Source: Warburgia ugandensis
Lineage: Eukaryota > Streptophyta > Magnoliopsida > Canellales > Canellaceae
Reading direction: 5' to 3'
Length of the DNA: 64,000 nt
NCBI GenBank assembly: GCA_035236585.1
Contig: CP141132.1
Location: forward strand, 54,811,880 to 54,875,879
The notes under the pieces were generated by a model. That model searched no databases, was not told the DNA's origin, and worked only from the letters and a program-made list of their open reading frames with translations. Positions 23,364 through 37,684 of this stretch are shown one piece after another; position 1 is the first letter of the stretch; each line of letters begins with the position of its first letter. A program made the translations under genes and the position numbers.

Positions 23364-23861
23364 TGCAAGAACATCTTTTGAAGCTTAATAATAAAAAAAA
23401 AAGAAAGAAAAAATACTCCCATTAATAGAAAAGAGAAGTCTTTCATAAGCTTTTCTAAGGATATCCTGCATCTTACAAGCCACAACCCCTTCTTCGACAC
23501 ATACACCAAGAAGTAGATTAGGCACATATTCACCACAACTACATAGCTATGCTTGTCGAAGAGGATGGTAAAACTATCAAACGACGAAAATGCTGAAGAA
23601 AAGAACCCTTTGGAAGATGGATCTTCAAACCATAGTTAAAGAACCCCTTCTAGCACCAAAAAACGAGCAAAAAAGATGACAACACAAGTAAATAACTGAT
23701 AGATATTATATGATGACGTCACTTGGGTTCTCTCCATAGATTGCAATGCCTGCAATGGGAGCCAAGAATATTGTGAGAATCTCATAATGATTGTATTATG
23801 TGTAAAGAACACGTTAGAAAAGGGAAAATTAAACCTATACCGGAAAGTGATAAGTCAATGT

Positions 23862-24952
23862 TTAGTACGAAGATTGGTTTCGCGAGTCCCTAGGTGCATT
23901 GCATCTAAAGCATTCCATCCTGCTCGCAAAGTTGTGCTCATTGCAACCCGCCCTGTCGAAACAAGTGCATGAAAAAGATAAAGAACAAGCTCATGCAATA
24001 AAATACGATCATATGTGCCCCCCTTTTCTGATACCCCGGCCTTTCTATTTTAAACTTGTGTTGAACCAGGTCGGAAATTGTAACAGCGAATCAAAGAAAG
24101 TTTAAAATATCAAAACAAGATGAGTCGACACATTCATCTCCCAAATATTTACAGGAGATAGCCTACATGATATACACCTGTGTATATATACATACATTCA
24201 TGTCTTATGTACCTGAGCAAAAGTGTACTTGTAAGATCTAGAGAGAGAGAGGACGGCGGGAAGTGCGATACAAATATAGTCTTGATTTATGATCAATAAA
24301 AGAAGAGTGCAGAAATGTAGAGAAGAAATTATGGCAGCCAGAAAAAGAATACAAAAGGAAGCAGATGCAAAATATTTCTGGGTCCAACAAACTAAATAAG
24401 AAGTGAAAAACTGCTTCTATTATAAAAGGGGCTGATGAAGAATTGGCCTGTTAGATAAAAACTAAACATACTACTAAAAAACGGGTCTAAAAGAAACAGA
24501 GAGAACTAGAAACTGAAAGTCTGTATTTGTTAACATATTTGTGTATGTGCGTGTGCATGTGTCTCATGTGTGCGTGCTGAGAGAGAGAGACGCTACCTAG
24601 TGCAAATCCAGTCACCGGATTTCCATCCAGAGCGACCGCCGCCGAACCCACCCCTTGATCGTGGTACATCGCCATCAAAACTACCTGCTGACTCGTCCTT
24701 GAATGCACCGCACTTGAAGCAGCTGGAGCGGCTCGCAAAGTTGTGAGCCCCACAGTTGCCAGCAGAACAGTACCAATCACCAGGTCGGACATCGGACCCA
24801 CTAAATGGGAATGACGACCCAACCCTCCCACCAAAGCCACCATGGTCGCGGCTATCGCCGGATCTTGGATCATTACACCTTTGGCAGGAGTCCCTTCTGC
24901 TAAAGTTCAAGTGTTGGCATGTCCTGCAAGTCCAGTCTCCTGGTCTGTTCAT
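23862..24952 (-). CDS. RanBP2-type (C2C2) zinc-finger protein, three fingers
   Basis: Two coding exons on the minus strand, 24952-24597 and 23952-23862, joined across a 644-bp intron. The donor is AG|GTAGCG after 24597 and the acceptor is CGACAG|GG before 23952. The splice restores an Arg codon and gives 148 residues ending in TAA at 23864-23862. Three RanBP2 fingers are visible: W7 with C9, C12, C23, C26; W60 with C62, C67, C78, C81; W115 with C117, C122, C133, C136. Each keeps the GDW start and Asn-Phe core. The linkers are Gly/Ser/Arg-rich, for example GGFGGGRSGW. Fingers of this type bind single-stranded RNA, and small plant proteins with this layout have been linked to RNA binding in stress or abscisic-acid responses. 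A precise role here is unknown. The start was chosen because MNRPGDW matches family N-termini and follows a clear 3' splice site. All key cysteines are intact, so the gene is probably functional. Confidence 0.94.
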
Positions 24953-25555
24953 TTTCTCTGGTCCTGAAATTGCAAATAGGCAAAGATTGAGTAACCTCTT
25001 CTTTTCTAGTAGTATATGTAACACTTTTGTTTTTATTCCTATACAATTGGAATATGAGGAGATCATAGGAAACTACTAGCATGTTTCAAGAGCAAGGAGA
25101 AGAAAGAAAGAATGGGGAACATGCAGAGATCAGAACAACAAATACGACGTATTTGAATCTTTCCTCAGTATTAGAGCTATGCTGCTTGTTTCTCTGCTGT
25201 GCCACTACCATATCACCAGCAAGAGGCTTGAGCTTAGGACATAAGCAACCAAGTACAAGTTCTAAGTAGAAGAAAAACCTAGATCATCATGTTCAATCTC
25301 TCTCATATAGAAGACCAACAGGCCCAAATAATGAAGAAAAAAGGAGGAAGAAATCGAAAGTGGCAACTAAGTACTGTATTAATGCTAGTTTCCTCTTACA
25401 CTACAGTGATAGTTCACTGCTTATTCGTAGAACTAGGAAAAATAAGAAGAAGAAGAAGAAGAAGAAGGGGCTGTCACCTACCTTAAGAAAATAGAGGGGA
25501 AGAGAGAAGTATGAGAAGGTTTTAGTAAAGGGATGGTTAAGAAGGGGTGAGTGTG
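24953..25555 (-). other. 5' untranslated exon and 5'UTR intron of the zinc-finger gene
   Basis: The upstream exon ends CTTAAG at 25482, followed by GTAGGTGAC, a good donor. The intron runs 25481-24964 (518 bp) and ends TTTGCAATTTCAG, a good acceptor. Eleven bases of leader then precede the ATG. A (CTT)n tract (25443-25468) begins about 13 bases past the donor. The transcription start near 25555 is estimated from the TATA box. A longer frame open through the intron end up to 25066 is not coding, given the acceptor. Confidence 0.75.
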
Positions 25556-25580
25556 CGATTTTGTTGTGGCTGAGGGGGTG

Positions 25581-25588
25581 CTTTTATA
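25581..25588 (-). promoter_or_regulatory. TATA box of the zinc-finger gene
   Basis: TATAAAAG on the minus strand, about 100 bases upstream of the first donor site and correctly placed for a start near 25555. Confidence 0.75.
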
Positions 25589-25589
25589 C

Positions 25590-26466
25590 TTGCTTAGGCG
25601 TCAAGAACCGGGAATCGAGATTGCCTGTGGAGGGCCGGATGTTCTTTTTCGTGTTCTTCACCTAGCCTCCTTGAACAGTGGAATCACAAAAATCAAAAAG
25701 AAATAAAAAAAGAAAAAGAAAATTTGATAAGGATTCTAAAGATAGACAATTAGTAATAATGAAAAGCTCTAGCACTCCTTTTGGAACATGTAGTCGAAAT
25801 TTCATGCACAAAAACACATAAATACGCACCCAAGTTTCACCTCTCTTTATGTGATTCCCAAGCTGCTTTTTTTCTATATCCGTGTCCATTAACCATTGCT
25901 GGTGGATCTATCTATTACCAGCTCTTTCATCAAAGGTTGTGGGCATTGGTTCTACCCCATCTCTCATTCACATGGACAGCCACTCCTTTCCAATTTGGTG
26001 GTCCCACTTCTTAGCTTTGCATTAGACATCCACTTCTAATTACATGTGCTGTGCATCTTCTGCCAATTAGATAGACAATGGGCATCAGAATTATGGCTGG
26101 CATAAGAATTCCTGATTCAATTGTGATTACGATTGAAATTCTCCATTATGCTTATAGAGGTCCACCTTGATGCACATGCACCAAGTTCATCACTTGAAAA
26201 CAAAAGTATGTTGCGTGATCATATAATATTGCATATGAAACAATTTTAGCTTGTTAATGAATACATAAATTGTAACTAATAGTTACACCACCTCAATTTA
26301 GTTTCTGACCAGTCCTCGCATGCTACAATCCACCATAGTCTTACAAATTTTTGAATAAAGAATAAATTAGCAAAGCAAGTGTTCAAAAATATTGAAAAAC
26401 ATTTGGAAAATGTTGGGGAGCAAAATTCTAGGAAAAGCATGGCCTTGCAGCAAATTTAGTTCTTCT
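25590..26466. other. Upstream flank of the zinc-finger gene
   Basis: Presumed promoter-proximal and intergenic DNA. No gene or transposon was recognised. Short open frames on both strands lack any motif. Confidence 0.5.
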
Positions 26467-26700
26467 TGTTAGAGATATAATTGTCACTGGCCCACTTCCT
26501 ATCGGCTTAAGTTTTTAGGTTGAATGGCATTCAACATGGTATCAGAGCTTTATTGATAAAAAGGATTTGAATTTGTATCCTAAGACCTCTTATTTATCAA
26601 ATTCACACACACAAGTCCAAAGTAGCCTTCCAAGTGAGGGCGTATGTTACATATATAACTATTACTAGCCCACTTATGATTAGCTTAAGATTTGAAGTCA
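26467..26700 (+). mobile_element. TRIM-like miniature LTR element
   Basis: The first LTR-like unit, TGTTAGAGATATAATTG to GCATTCAACA (26467-26536), is followed at once by TGGTATCAGAGC, a perfect initiator-Met primer site. After about 90 bp a purine-rich AAGTGAGGGCGTA leads into a second unit. That unit begins TGTTACATATATAAC at 26645 and shares AGCCCACTT and AGCTTAAG with the first. The right end is diverged and only approximate. No TSD was confirmed. The layout fits a terminal-repeat retrotransposon in miniature. Confidence 0.6.
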
Positions 26701-29615
<2,915 letters not shown>

Positions 29616-29788
29616 TGTCAAAATTCCCTTCATAACTTGCAAGAAAAATGCTCATTATTATACCATATATGTATGTATATTATTCTTAGACATTTATATA
29701 CTTTCATAGTGCATATGCTAACTATACGTGACATCAACATATTCAATTCCTTAATAGTTATTTATTAAGGTTTATTGTCATTCTAATA

Positions 29789-30886
29789 TGTTATCAAAGC
29801 AACTCTAATCCTAATGCCTCTCTCCCTATAGTTGAGACTTCTTCTCTTCTCCTTTTCTCCATATCATCTAAACCTTGATTAATACCCCTCTTACCTGTTC
29901 AACATGCCTAGTATCTCTAGTCACTCTAGCTCTTCTTTACCATCATCTAAATCTTCTTCTAACCCAACCATTGCCTTTACAAATACAAGCACAACCCACC
30001 ACAAAGCTCATTGGCTCCAATTATGTAGTTTCAGGGCTAAAGTCTTCCCATTTTCACTAAAAATGAATGCTTGACCTCCTAGCATTAGGTTGATGTTGTT
30101 GAAACTCTAAAAAAGAGAAGGATCACACCCTCTTATGTTGGATTATTGACTCGATGCATGATGAGATTGTGTTCTATATTATTGGAGGGTGAACAACCAA
30201 GCAACTTTGGGATAAATTGAAAGGTGCTTTTGAAGTATCTAATCCTACAAGGAAACTTTAGTGAAGCATGCAAATACATAATCTTTGAATGGACAATCAA
30301 TTAGTCTCTACCTATCTTTAGTACAAGAAGCTTATTGTAGATGAGTTGGAAACTCAAAATGTTCATGTCTTGACAAGAGTTTTATATGGCTATGTATTGC
30401 AATCTTGACCTATAGTTTTTGGAAGTGCTCCTCCATAAACCCAATTTGTCCCATGTAGGTAGTGGAAGTGCTCCTCCATAAACTCCCTATTGACTATTCC
30501 CTTAGCCGTTGCTTGCTTTTTGGTGCAAGGTGAATTGATAACATTTTTCTTGCACTTTACATTAGGAATGAACCACTTTTATTCTTCTACCCCACGCACA
30601 ACCAACTATGCATAGCAATCTAGTGGATCCAAAGGCCATGGTCATGTATCTAGCTATCGCCCCAACAAAAAAAGAAAAGGATCAAAAAGTTAAGGTAGAT
30701 CTTCCTCACAAAACCATCACAATAATGGTCAACATTATTTAACTAAATGTTCTAACAGTTTTCATATAGCAGATATCTATCATGGTAGATATAACAATAA
30801 GTGTGACAATTAAAAATCAAAATACCAATCTTGTTTCTCAAGATATCTTGATTGATGTGGACTACTATGAGCGATTCCTTGACTCC
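29789..30886 (+). pseudogene. Outer Ty1/copia element, left part (primer site, gag, start of protease)
   Basis: TGTTATCAAAGC at 29789-29800 resembles the initiator-Met primer site (10/12). Gag-like coding follows on the plus strand: KLIGSNYV near 30015, then DEIVFYIIGG and TTKQLWDKLKGAFEV around 30160-30240. A decayed basic region precedes the protease. At 30871-30886 the frame reads RFLDS, the beginning of the copia protease active-site block usually written W-F-L-D-S-G-A. The frame stops there because another copia element is inserted. The protein resumes at 39087. Stops and frameshifts show it is dead. No 5' LTR start was identified. Confidence 0.8.
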
Positions 30887-30891
30887 AAGAT

Positions 30892-32334
30892 TGTGAGGTC
30901 CCAATACAGGGGTGAATTGGACCCAATAATAAACTTAAACTTCTATAAAATTATGCAAAAGTGCCCAAACCCAAGAACAATTGCAGAAAATAATTTAGTG
31001 GAACACAATAAGGTAGACATAGTTATTTTTATAGTGGGTTGACCAACTAAATAAAGCACATACTTCCACTCTCTTGAAGTATTCTCTACTAAGTCCCACC
31101 AAATCCTTACAAGATTTTACACTAGCAAGTGACATTGTGCTAGCACAATAAAAAGGACTTGAGCATTTGTTGTACCTCGGCCTTCTTACAAATAAATGGA
31201 CAACTATCCAATAATAAGAGCATGCACCACTCTTTCAAATTACAAAGAAAGGTTTTGAGCAAAAGAATCTCTCTCAAGAATTCATACACATATAAAAAGA
31301 GCAGGGAGAAGGGGATTTAATAGTACAAAGAATCAAAAGTTTGATATCGTGCGCTTAGAGAAGATGTGCTTAGCAAAAGCTTAATTGTTTTGCTTGATGT
31401 CCAAAAGTTCTTATAATGGTTGTTGGAGCCATCAATGTATAGTATTCAAACTAAAATATCTATCAGAATCAATTTGGTAGCTATTGGAGGCAACCCTAAG
31501 CATTTGAAATTGAAATTTTAATTTTGGTGCAACACTTAATAGTGAATATGATAACAAAATTGGTGAGATGGTTTGGGGAGTTGGTTGGAGATATTTAAGA
31601 AAATATTTCAAATTGAACCAATAAGATAACCAATTAGCAAGTTCATCTTAGCAATTGATTAAGTTCTACCTAGAAGGTTAAGCCTAAGTTAACTTTTCAA
31701 CAATGAATTAGATTTCTCAAGCAATCAATCAAGTTTCCAACCCTTAGTCATTTTCCCAAGAACTTCAATCAATTGGCTTAATCTAAGTCAAAAGCCATTT
31801 TGATATTCAAATGTTGTGTAACAACCAACTGCAAATGGCTTGGTAGTTGACTAGGAGAAAACTTGGTAGAAAAGTCTTCTTGAAATTGAAGGGAAATCAA
31901 ATGGAGAAGTCTTAGATGCCGATTTGAAAATTTCTAAAGCAAATTATAGAGATACAAAGACAGCACTTGAAATCATCTATAATTAGTTGTCAAAGGACTT
32001 GGGAGATTTTCTATTGAAGTTCTTCATGGCAACATGCCTAAAAATGCTCAACCGTTGACTTGATTTTCATATAACCAACATATCTCAATTTCTTCATCAC
32101 CAACATATTTGAATGGTTCTAGCAACTTGCTTGAAGTTGAGAAATTATTTATTTTCTTTGAGATTTTTGTTCTCCAATCAACTGGATTACATGTGAAGTG
32201 AAATTGACTATTGAAATTTAGAAACATTTCTTCTACTCATGTGATCTATAGAACTCACGATGTTTTGGTTGAATCAATTGATCTTAACATGTGCACACCA
32301 TAAGCTAGATCACATGATCAAGGTGTCATTATCA
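30892..32334 (-). repeat. 3' LTR of inner copia
   Basis: Begins TGTGAGGTCCC and ends GTGTCATTATCA. It aligns with 37685-39074 along its length, for example TTACAAATAAATGGACAACTATCC against TTACAAGCACTTGGACAACTATCC. About 1.44 kb. Confidence 0.88.
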
Positions 32335-32930
32335 AAAGTTTTGGGATAAAAATTTCTAGTAATATTGGATGGTAAGCCCTCTTTTTCTCCTCCATATGGT
32401 ACTTCAGCAAAGTCACCTAAGCTAACAATAAGTAGATTACAAGGGAGAGGACCATCTCTTCTTAATTTTTTCCAAAGCATGTGATTCACAATCAATTGAG
32501 CCACATTAAAGGGTCTTTCTCTAGCAATCATGTTCATAATATGCAACTCCATGTTGCTAATAATATAGAAACTTTCACTCTTTAAAAGTATATTATACCT
32601 AATAAAGAGATGTAGCAACCTCATTTGTAGAGTGATTTCAATAACTTACATAGCCATTTTGGGATTGACATCATCTCTTGGCAATACTTTTTGTTGAGCT
32701 TTCGCTTCAGTGTATTACTTTTCAAATTCTATTTATTTACAAATGCTTACAAATTGTACATCAAATATTTTTTTCCAAGTTTCTTTGTTGGAATTGTACG
32801 TAATAATGTTCCACAATGTTTAGAATAGGCTGTCTACAAGTTCTTTGAGCTTCCAATAAGACTCTCTCACCATGGTCTCATAGTATTCATGTTTGAGAGT
32901 GGCCAACTTTGGAAGACGAATATTTTGAGC
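32310..32930 (-). pseudogene. Fragment resembling the plant transposon-protein domain, beside the copia 3' LTR
   Basis: On the minus strand the frame reads LPKLATLKHEYYETMV near 32900, then MRLLHLFIRYNILLKSESF at about 32620. It continues with MELHIMNMIARERPFNVAQL and IVNHML. This resembles the domain annotated in plant databases as putative plant transposon protein (I recall PF20167), with its RLLHH-ILP-LIINHM pattern. It sits between copia RNase H (ends about 33982) and the 3' LTR. SIRE-type elements can carry an extra reading frame in that position. Whether this is native to the element or captured is unclear. The last residues run into the LTR. Confidence 0.5.
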
Positions 32931-33981
32931 ATAAATACAATAGTAAGGTTATCAAATTCAAAGAAAATTATTGGTCTTTCTAGAATATCTTGCCAGATAT
33001 CTAGTCTCTCATGAACTCATTAAGACCTTCTTCTTGATCATTGTTTTTCATAGCTTGTTATTCTTCTTACTTAACTTCTTCCACATGATCTTCTCTTATT
33101 TTTTACTTCATTTTAGCAATACTTTTTTTTGCTATGTACATTTTTTAAAATCCATTTGTTTACCATCTTGAATATCTTCCTTTTCTTATGCATTTTGTCG
33201 AGTGCTTTTTCCACTTTTAAGGCTTTAGCTTATAAACTTTTTGCTTTATCATGCATTGAGATTCTTAGGATCCTTCTTTGGTGACATGTGGGTAAGCAAT
33301 AAGAGTAAACAAGGACAAGAGCTAAGTGAATGGAAAGGTTGTTGAGGCAAAGAGATTATGATTTGTAGTGACTTTTAGAGGAGATTTTGATCTGTTACAT
33401 TGGATAGGATGATGAGAAGATGTGATTATTGAATGAAATGGCCAATAAATTGCTTAAATTTTAAGGGGGACTTGAAAGGCATCAAAATAGTTTAGGGTGC
33501 TTAGTAAAGAGGCACAACAAGAGTAGGTTGAATGAAATTCAAAAACTAAAAAAACTTGAGAATTTTAAACAACTTTGAATGGTGACAGCTGATTGTTGAT
33601 ATTTGGCAATCAAATTCCATTAGATCCCTTTCAAAAATCTTGAAGCATGTCAACTCAAGTAGGATAGTAACATAAGCTAGTCCATTTTGACACATTTTGT
33701 AGAGACAAAAGAGTGCATAGAAGATGCCTTAGCCTTTAGCAATATGTTTCCTCTAAGAAAATATGACACTTTTAAAAAGTCATATTATTAAGTTCTAGTA
33801 GTGGGTTGGGAATTTAAAAAATCCATGCATAAAAATGCTAGCTATTGACACAATCAATTCTTGTGTCAATGTAGTTGGCTTTGTAAATTTGTTATGTTTT
33901 GAAAACATTCATTTTTCAAATATGAGAAAACATTAATATAATTCATTCATGGACATTCAATTATGATAAGTTTTCTTCTAA

Positions 33982-36900
33982 TTATGAAAAATTTATCATC
34001 TTCCAATGGTTTGGTGATGATGGTAGCTTATTACTTTTCAATGCCAACAAATGCAAGTGTGATGTCACCTTTTTGAAAATGGCCTCGAAAAGAAAATGAT
34101 GCCTAATCCCAATATGCTTAGTCTTTAAGTGTTGGAAAAGGTTTTTTGAAAGACTAAATGCTGTAGGGTTGTCATAAAAGATAAGTATATGATCAAAATA
34201 CATGTGAGAATCCTCAAATTGTTGTTTCATCCAAAGTACTTTTGTACAACAACTACTATGTGATATGTATTCCACTATTGTAGCTGAAAGTTCAACAAAG
34301 TTTTACTTCTTTGAAAACCATGAAATCAACATATTTTGAAGAAGTTGACAAGTACCACTAGTGTGTTTTCTATGAATTCTATAGTGACCAAAATTAGCAT
34401 CACTATATGCATTCAAAAAGAAAGAACTATTTTTATCATACTACAATTTAAGGTTCAATGTGTCAACAAGATGTCTAAATATGCTTTTAATCATAATAAG
34501 ATGTGATTTCTTAGGATCATATTGAAATTTAGTGCATACACACACACCAAGTTAAATATGCGGCCCTCTAGCAACAATATACAATAATAAGCTAATCATG
34601 CTTCTACGTTTCTTAATATCAATATTTTTACCTTTTTCATTCTTGTCAAGTTTTAAGGATAGGCTCATTGGAGTAGCAATTGACTTAACCTTGTCCATCT
34701 CAAATCTTCTACATAGTTCCTTGATATGTTTAGATTGGTTAATGAAGAAATCATCTTATTCTTGTTTCACTAGGAGTCTAAGAAAGAAGTTGAGCTCACC
34801 CACCAAGCTCATTCCAAAGTTTTCCTAAAGATACTTGGAAAACTCCTTGTGTATGCTTTTATCAATGACATCAAACTCAATCTCATCAACATAAATTTGA
34901 ACTATAAGAATATCTTTGCCTTTGGTTTTAGTAAACAATGTTTTGTCAACCACCATATAAAAGAAACTGCTCAACATTTCGTAGCCCTCGGAGCTTATAT
35001 CTAGCCACAAAAAGTTTTGGACAATTTGAGAACATGATTAAGAATTTCAGGATTTTCAAAACCTTGTGGTTGTTCAACATGAAGGGGAGCCTTGGCGCAA
35101 CAATACAGTTGTTGTTGTGTGACCTTGAGGTCATGGGTTTAAGGCATGTAAACACCCTCTTACAAAATGCAAGGTAAGGCTATGTACTATTGACCCCTGT
35201 GGTCTACCCCTTCCCTCGATCTTGCATATGCAGGAGCTTCGTGCACTGGGGCTGCCCTTTTGGTGGTTGTTTAACATAAAATTCTTCATTTATAAAACCA
35301 TTTAAAGAAGTTCTTCTCACATTCATATGATAAATTTTAAAACCTTTGTAACATGAAAATGTAAGAAGCATTCTATTGTTTTCAACCTAGTAACTAATGT
35401 ACATCAATCTTAGTTCCTTCTTCTTTGGAATATCTCCCAGGTACATATTTAGCTTTGTTTCTAGTCACTTACCCAAGTTCATCAAGTTTGTTTATGAAAA
35501 TCCACATGGTTCCAATGACAAATGCTCATTAGGTCCAGGAACTAGAGTCCAAACACCATTCTTTCAAACCGATTCAACTCTTCTAACATTGACATGAAAT
35601 AATTTACATCTAATAATGCATTATCAGTAGTCTACATTTCAATTTCAGATAAGTAAGCAACTTTGACACACAATTCTCAAGTTTGATCTTGTTCTTACCC
35701 ATCTAATGGATTATCTACAATGACGTCCTTCTGATGGCCATAGGAATATCTACATTGGTACTGCTTGAGGTGGATCTTCTTATTGTAATCAAGAAGTTTT
35801 AGCTTCCTTATGAGCAACTTCTTCTCTATTGGTGTTGAGCTTCTCCATTTCTTACACAAGATCATGATCCTCATCATCCAAGCTAGATTTCCTTCTCAAA
35901 GGAGTAGATTCATCAAGGACAACATGAATGGACTCTTAAACTATAAGGACCCTCAAGTTAAAACTCTATAAGCTTTACTATGCGAAGAATAACCTAGAAA
36001 GATATCTTCATTAGATTTATCATCAAACTTTCTAAGGTTATCCTTACCTTTTTTCAAAGTGAAACATTTGAGACCAAATATTTGACCGTTCCAAAGTTCA
36101 TATAGAGTTCTTTTCAAAATCGACCTATTGGCGCATCTATTTAGCATAGTAGGTTACATTGTTAGCTTTTGCACATAGTACTTTCACAAACCATTCTTAT
36201 TCAACATGATCATACTAAGTTCCTTTAATGATCTATTCTTTCTTTTAACAATGCCATTTTGTTGAGTTCTAAGAGCTGAAAAGTTAAAGTCTATGCCATA
36301 CTTTGAATATTATTGTCTAAAATCATAGTTTTTTTTTTAATTCTTCACCATTATCACTTTTGATACAAGAAATGAAAAACTTTTGTTATTTTGAAGCTTT
36401 TTGAAAATTTTGGAAAACACTTTGAAACTTTCATGTTTTGAAGCTGAAAATGTGACCCTTGAAAATCAAGAAAAATCATCCACTACAATGAATGGATGCG
36501 TTTTTCCACCAATTCTATATGTTTTGGAAGGATCAAACAAATCAAAATACAGCATTTACAAAGGTGTTTTAGTTAAAACTACATTCTTAGGTTTGAAGAT
36601 ATTTGTTTGCGCTCCTTTTAGATAGGCATCACAAAGTTTGGATAGGCCAACTAGAAATATCTTTTCTTCAAAAGCTTTTACAAGTAACTCATGCTAGCAT
36701 GACCTAATCGTCTATATCACAACAATGACAATTAGTATCATCAAGCATAGTAATCTTTTCATTTCCTAAATCTTCTTTTTTATATTTCAAAACATCAACA
36801 TCCTTGTTCATAGAATCATTTTTGAAAATAATATTTTCAAGATCACTTTATATTTCTAAAAGAGATTTTCTTAGTGATGCATCAAGTACCTTTTCCTTCT

Positions 36901-37680
36901 TCTTTTTTAACTAATTTTCTTATTCTTCTAGAGTGGGAACTCAAGGTTGATGTGTCTTGGCCTTTTGCATTGAAAGCACACAACTGGATTCTTCTTTGTA
37001 GTGGGGTCCATTTTGGTTGAAGCATTGTTGAAGAACTTTCTTCTATCTCCACTATTATTTCCTATAACCATCTTTTTGAATCTTTGAGTGACTTCTTCTT
37101 CACTATTGCCAACAGATGATTCACTATCTTCCTCATCAACTTTTAGAGAAATTCTCTTTTCTTCTTCTTCATCCTTGCTCTTTCCACTAATTTAATAGGT
37201 CATCATTAAGGTTGTAAGATGATCCAGTTTCAATGTCTTTAAGTATTTAGCTTTTTGAATGGTTGTAACCTTTGGATTCCATGATCTCGGTGAAGACTTT
37301 TGAGTCTTGCTTACAAGTGATTTCAATGTATTTATGATGTTGGTCAATCTAGAGACTTTATTGAAATCACTTGCATCTAGAACATAATACAATATTGCCT
37401 TGTCATCCACCCGAGCTTTGTTGAAGTCCTTCCCAATCAATTCATTCTTTGGTGTGTAATAAGTACAATATCTATAAGAACATAAGGCTCTGTAAGGAAA
37501 TTTTTCAACTAATTTTTGCAAATCCTATCCTTCAAATCTAATGTAGACCATTATTCTTGTCTTCTAGTAGTTATACTTCATTCCAACAAAGAATGGAGAA
37601 CTATGAGTGATCTTTTTCTAGAAAGTAGAAATTGAATCTTTGATAGTTTTTTTGAAAACAAGACCAATGTGCTCAAATAC
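33982..37680 (-). pseudogene. Inner copia gag-pol remnant
   Basis: Gag lies at about 37690-37190 with DASDFNKVSRLT and SPRSWNPKVTTIQKAKYLKT. A zinc knuckle near 36980-36930 reads CFQCKRPRHINLEF, with its last Cys lost. Integrase follows around 36650-35953: FIVVDDFS, LRTQQNGIVKRKNRSL, ILKRTLYELWNGQIFGLKCF and DIFLGYSSHSKAYRV. Reverse transcriptase (about 35600-34825) has NGFINEEFYVKQPP, then VEQPQGFENPE after the SINE, then VDKTLFTKT and IYVDE, where the catalytic YVDD has become YVDE. RNase H (34275-33982) has LWMKQQFEDSH and KTKHIGIRHHFLFE. Stops and frameshifts are scattered throughout. The order of domains confirms copia (integrase before polymerase). Confidence 0.92.
35085..35262 (+). mobile_element. 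Au-like SINE
   Basis: A 178-bp insertion starting GGGGAGCCTTGGCGCAACA and ending GGGGCTGCCCTTTTG. It carries a tRNA-type B box, GGTCATGGGTTTAAGG, and the plant Au-SINE signatures TGTGGTCTACCCCTTCCC and GAGCTTCGTGCACTGGG. An 18-bp TSD flanks it: GTGGTTGTTCAACATGAA (35067-35084) against GTGGTTGTTTAACATAAA (35263-35280), three mismatches. It interrupts the reverse-transcriptase region of the inner copia, whose protein motif repeats on both sides because of the duplication. Confidence 0.93.
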
Positions 37681-37684
37681 CAAT

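Noticed and set aside
24593..25066. 157-codon single-exon version of the zinc-finger gene
   Set aside because: The first 38 codons lie mostly in the 5'UTR intron and the last codon pair crosses a donor site. The spliced model restores the third zinc finger.
26537..26548. TGGTATCAGAGC as part of a tRNA gene
   Set aside because: It is the complement of a tRNA 3' end used as a primer site. There is no cloverleaf around it.
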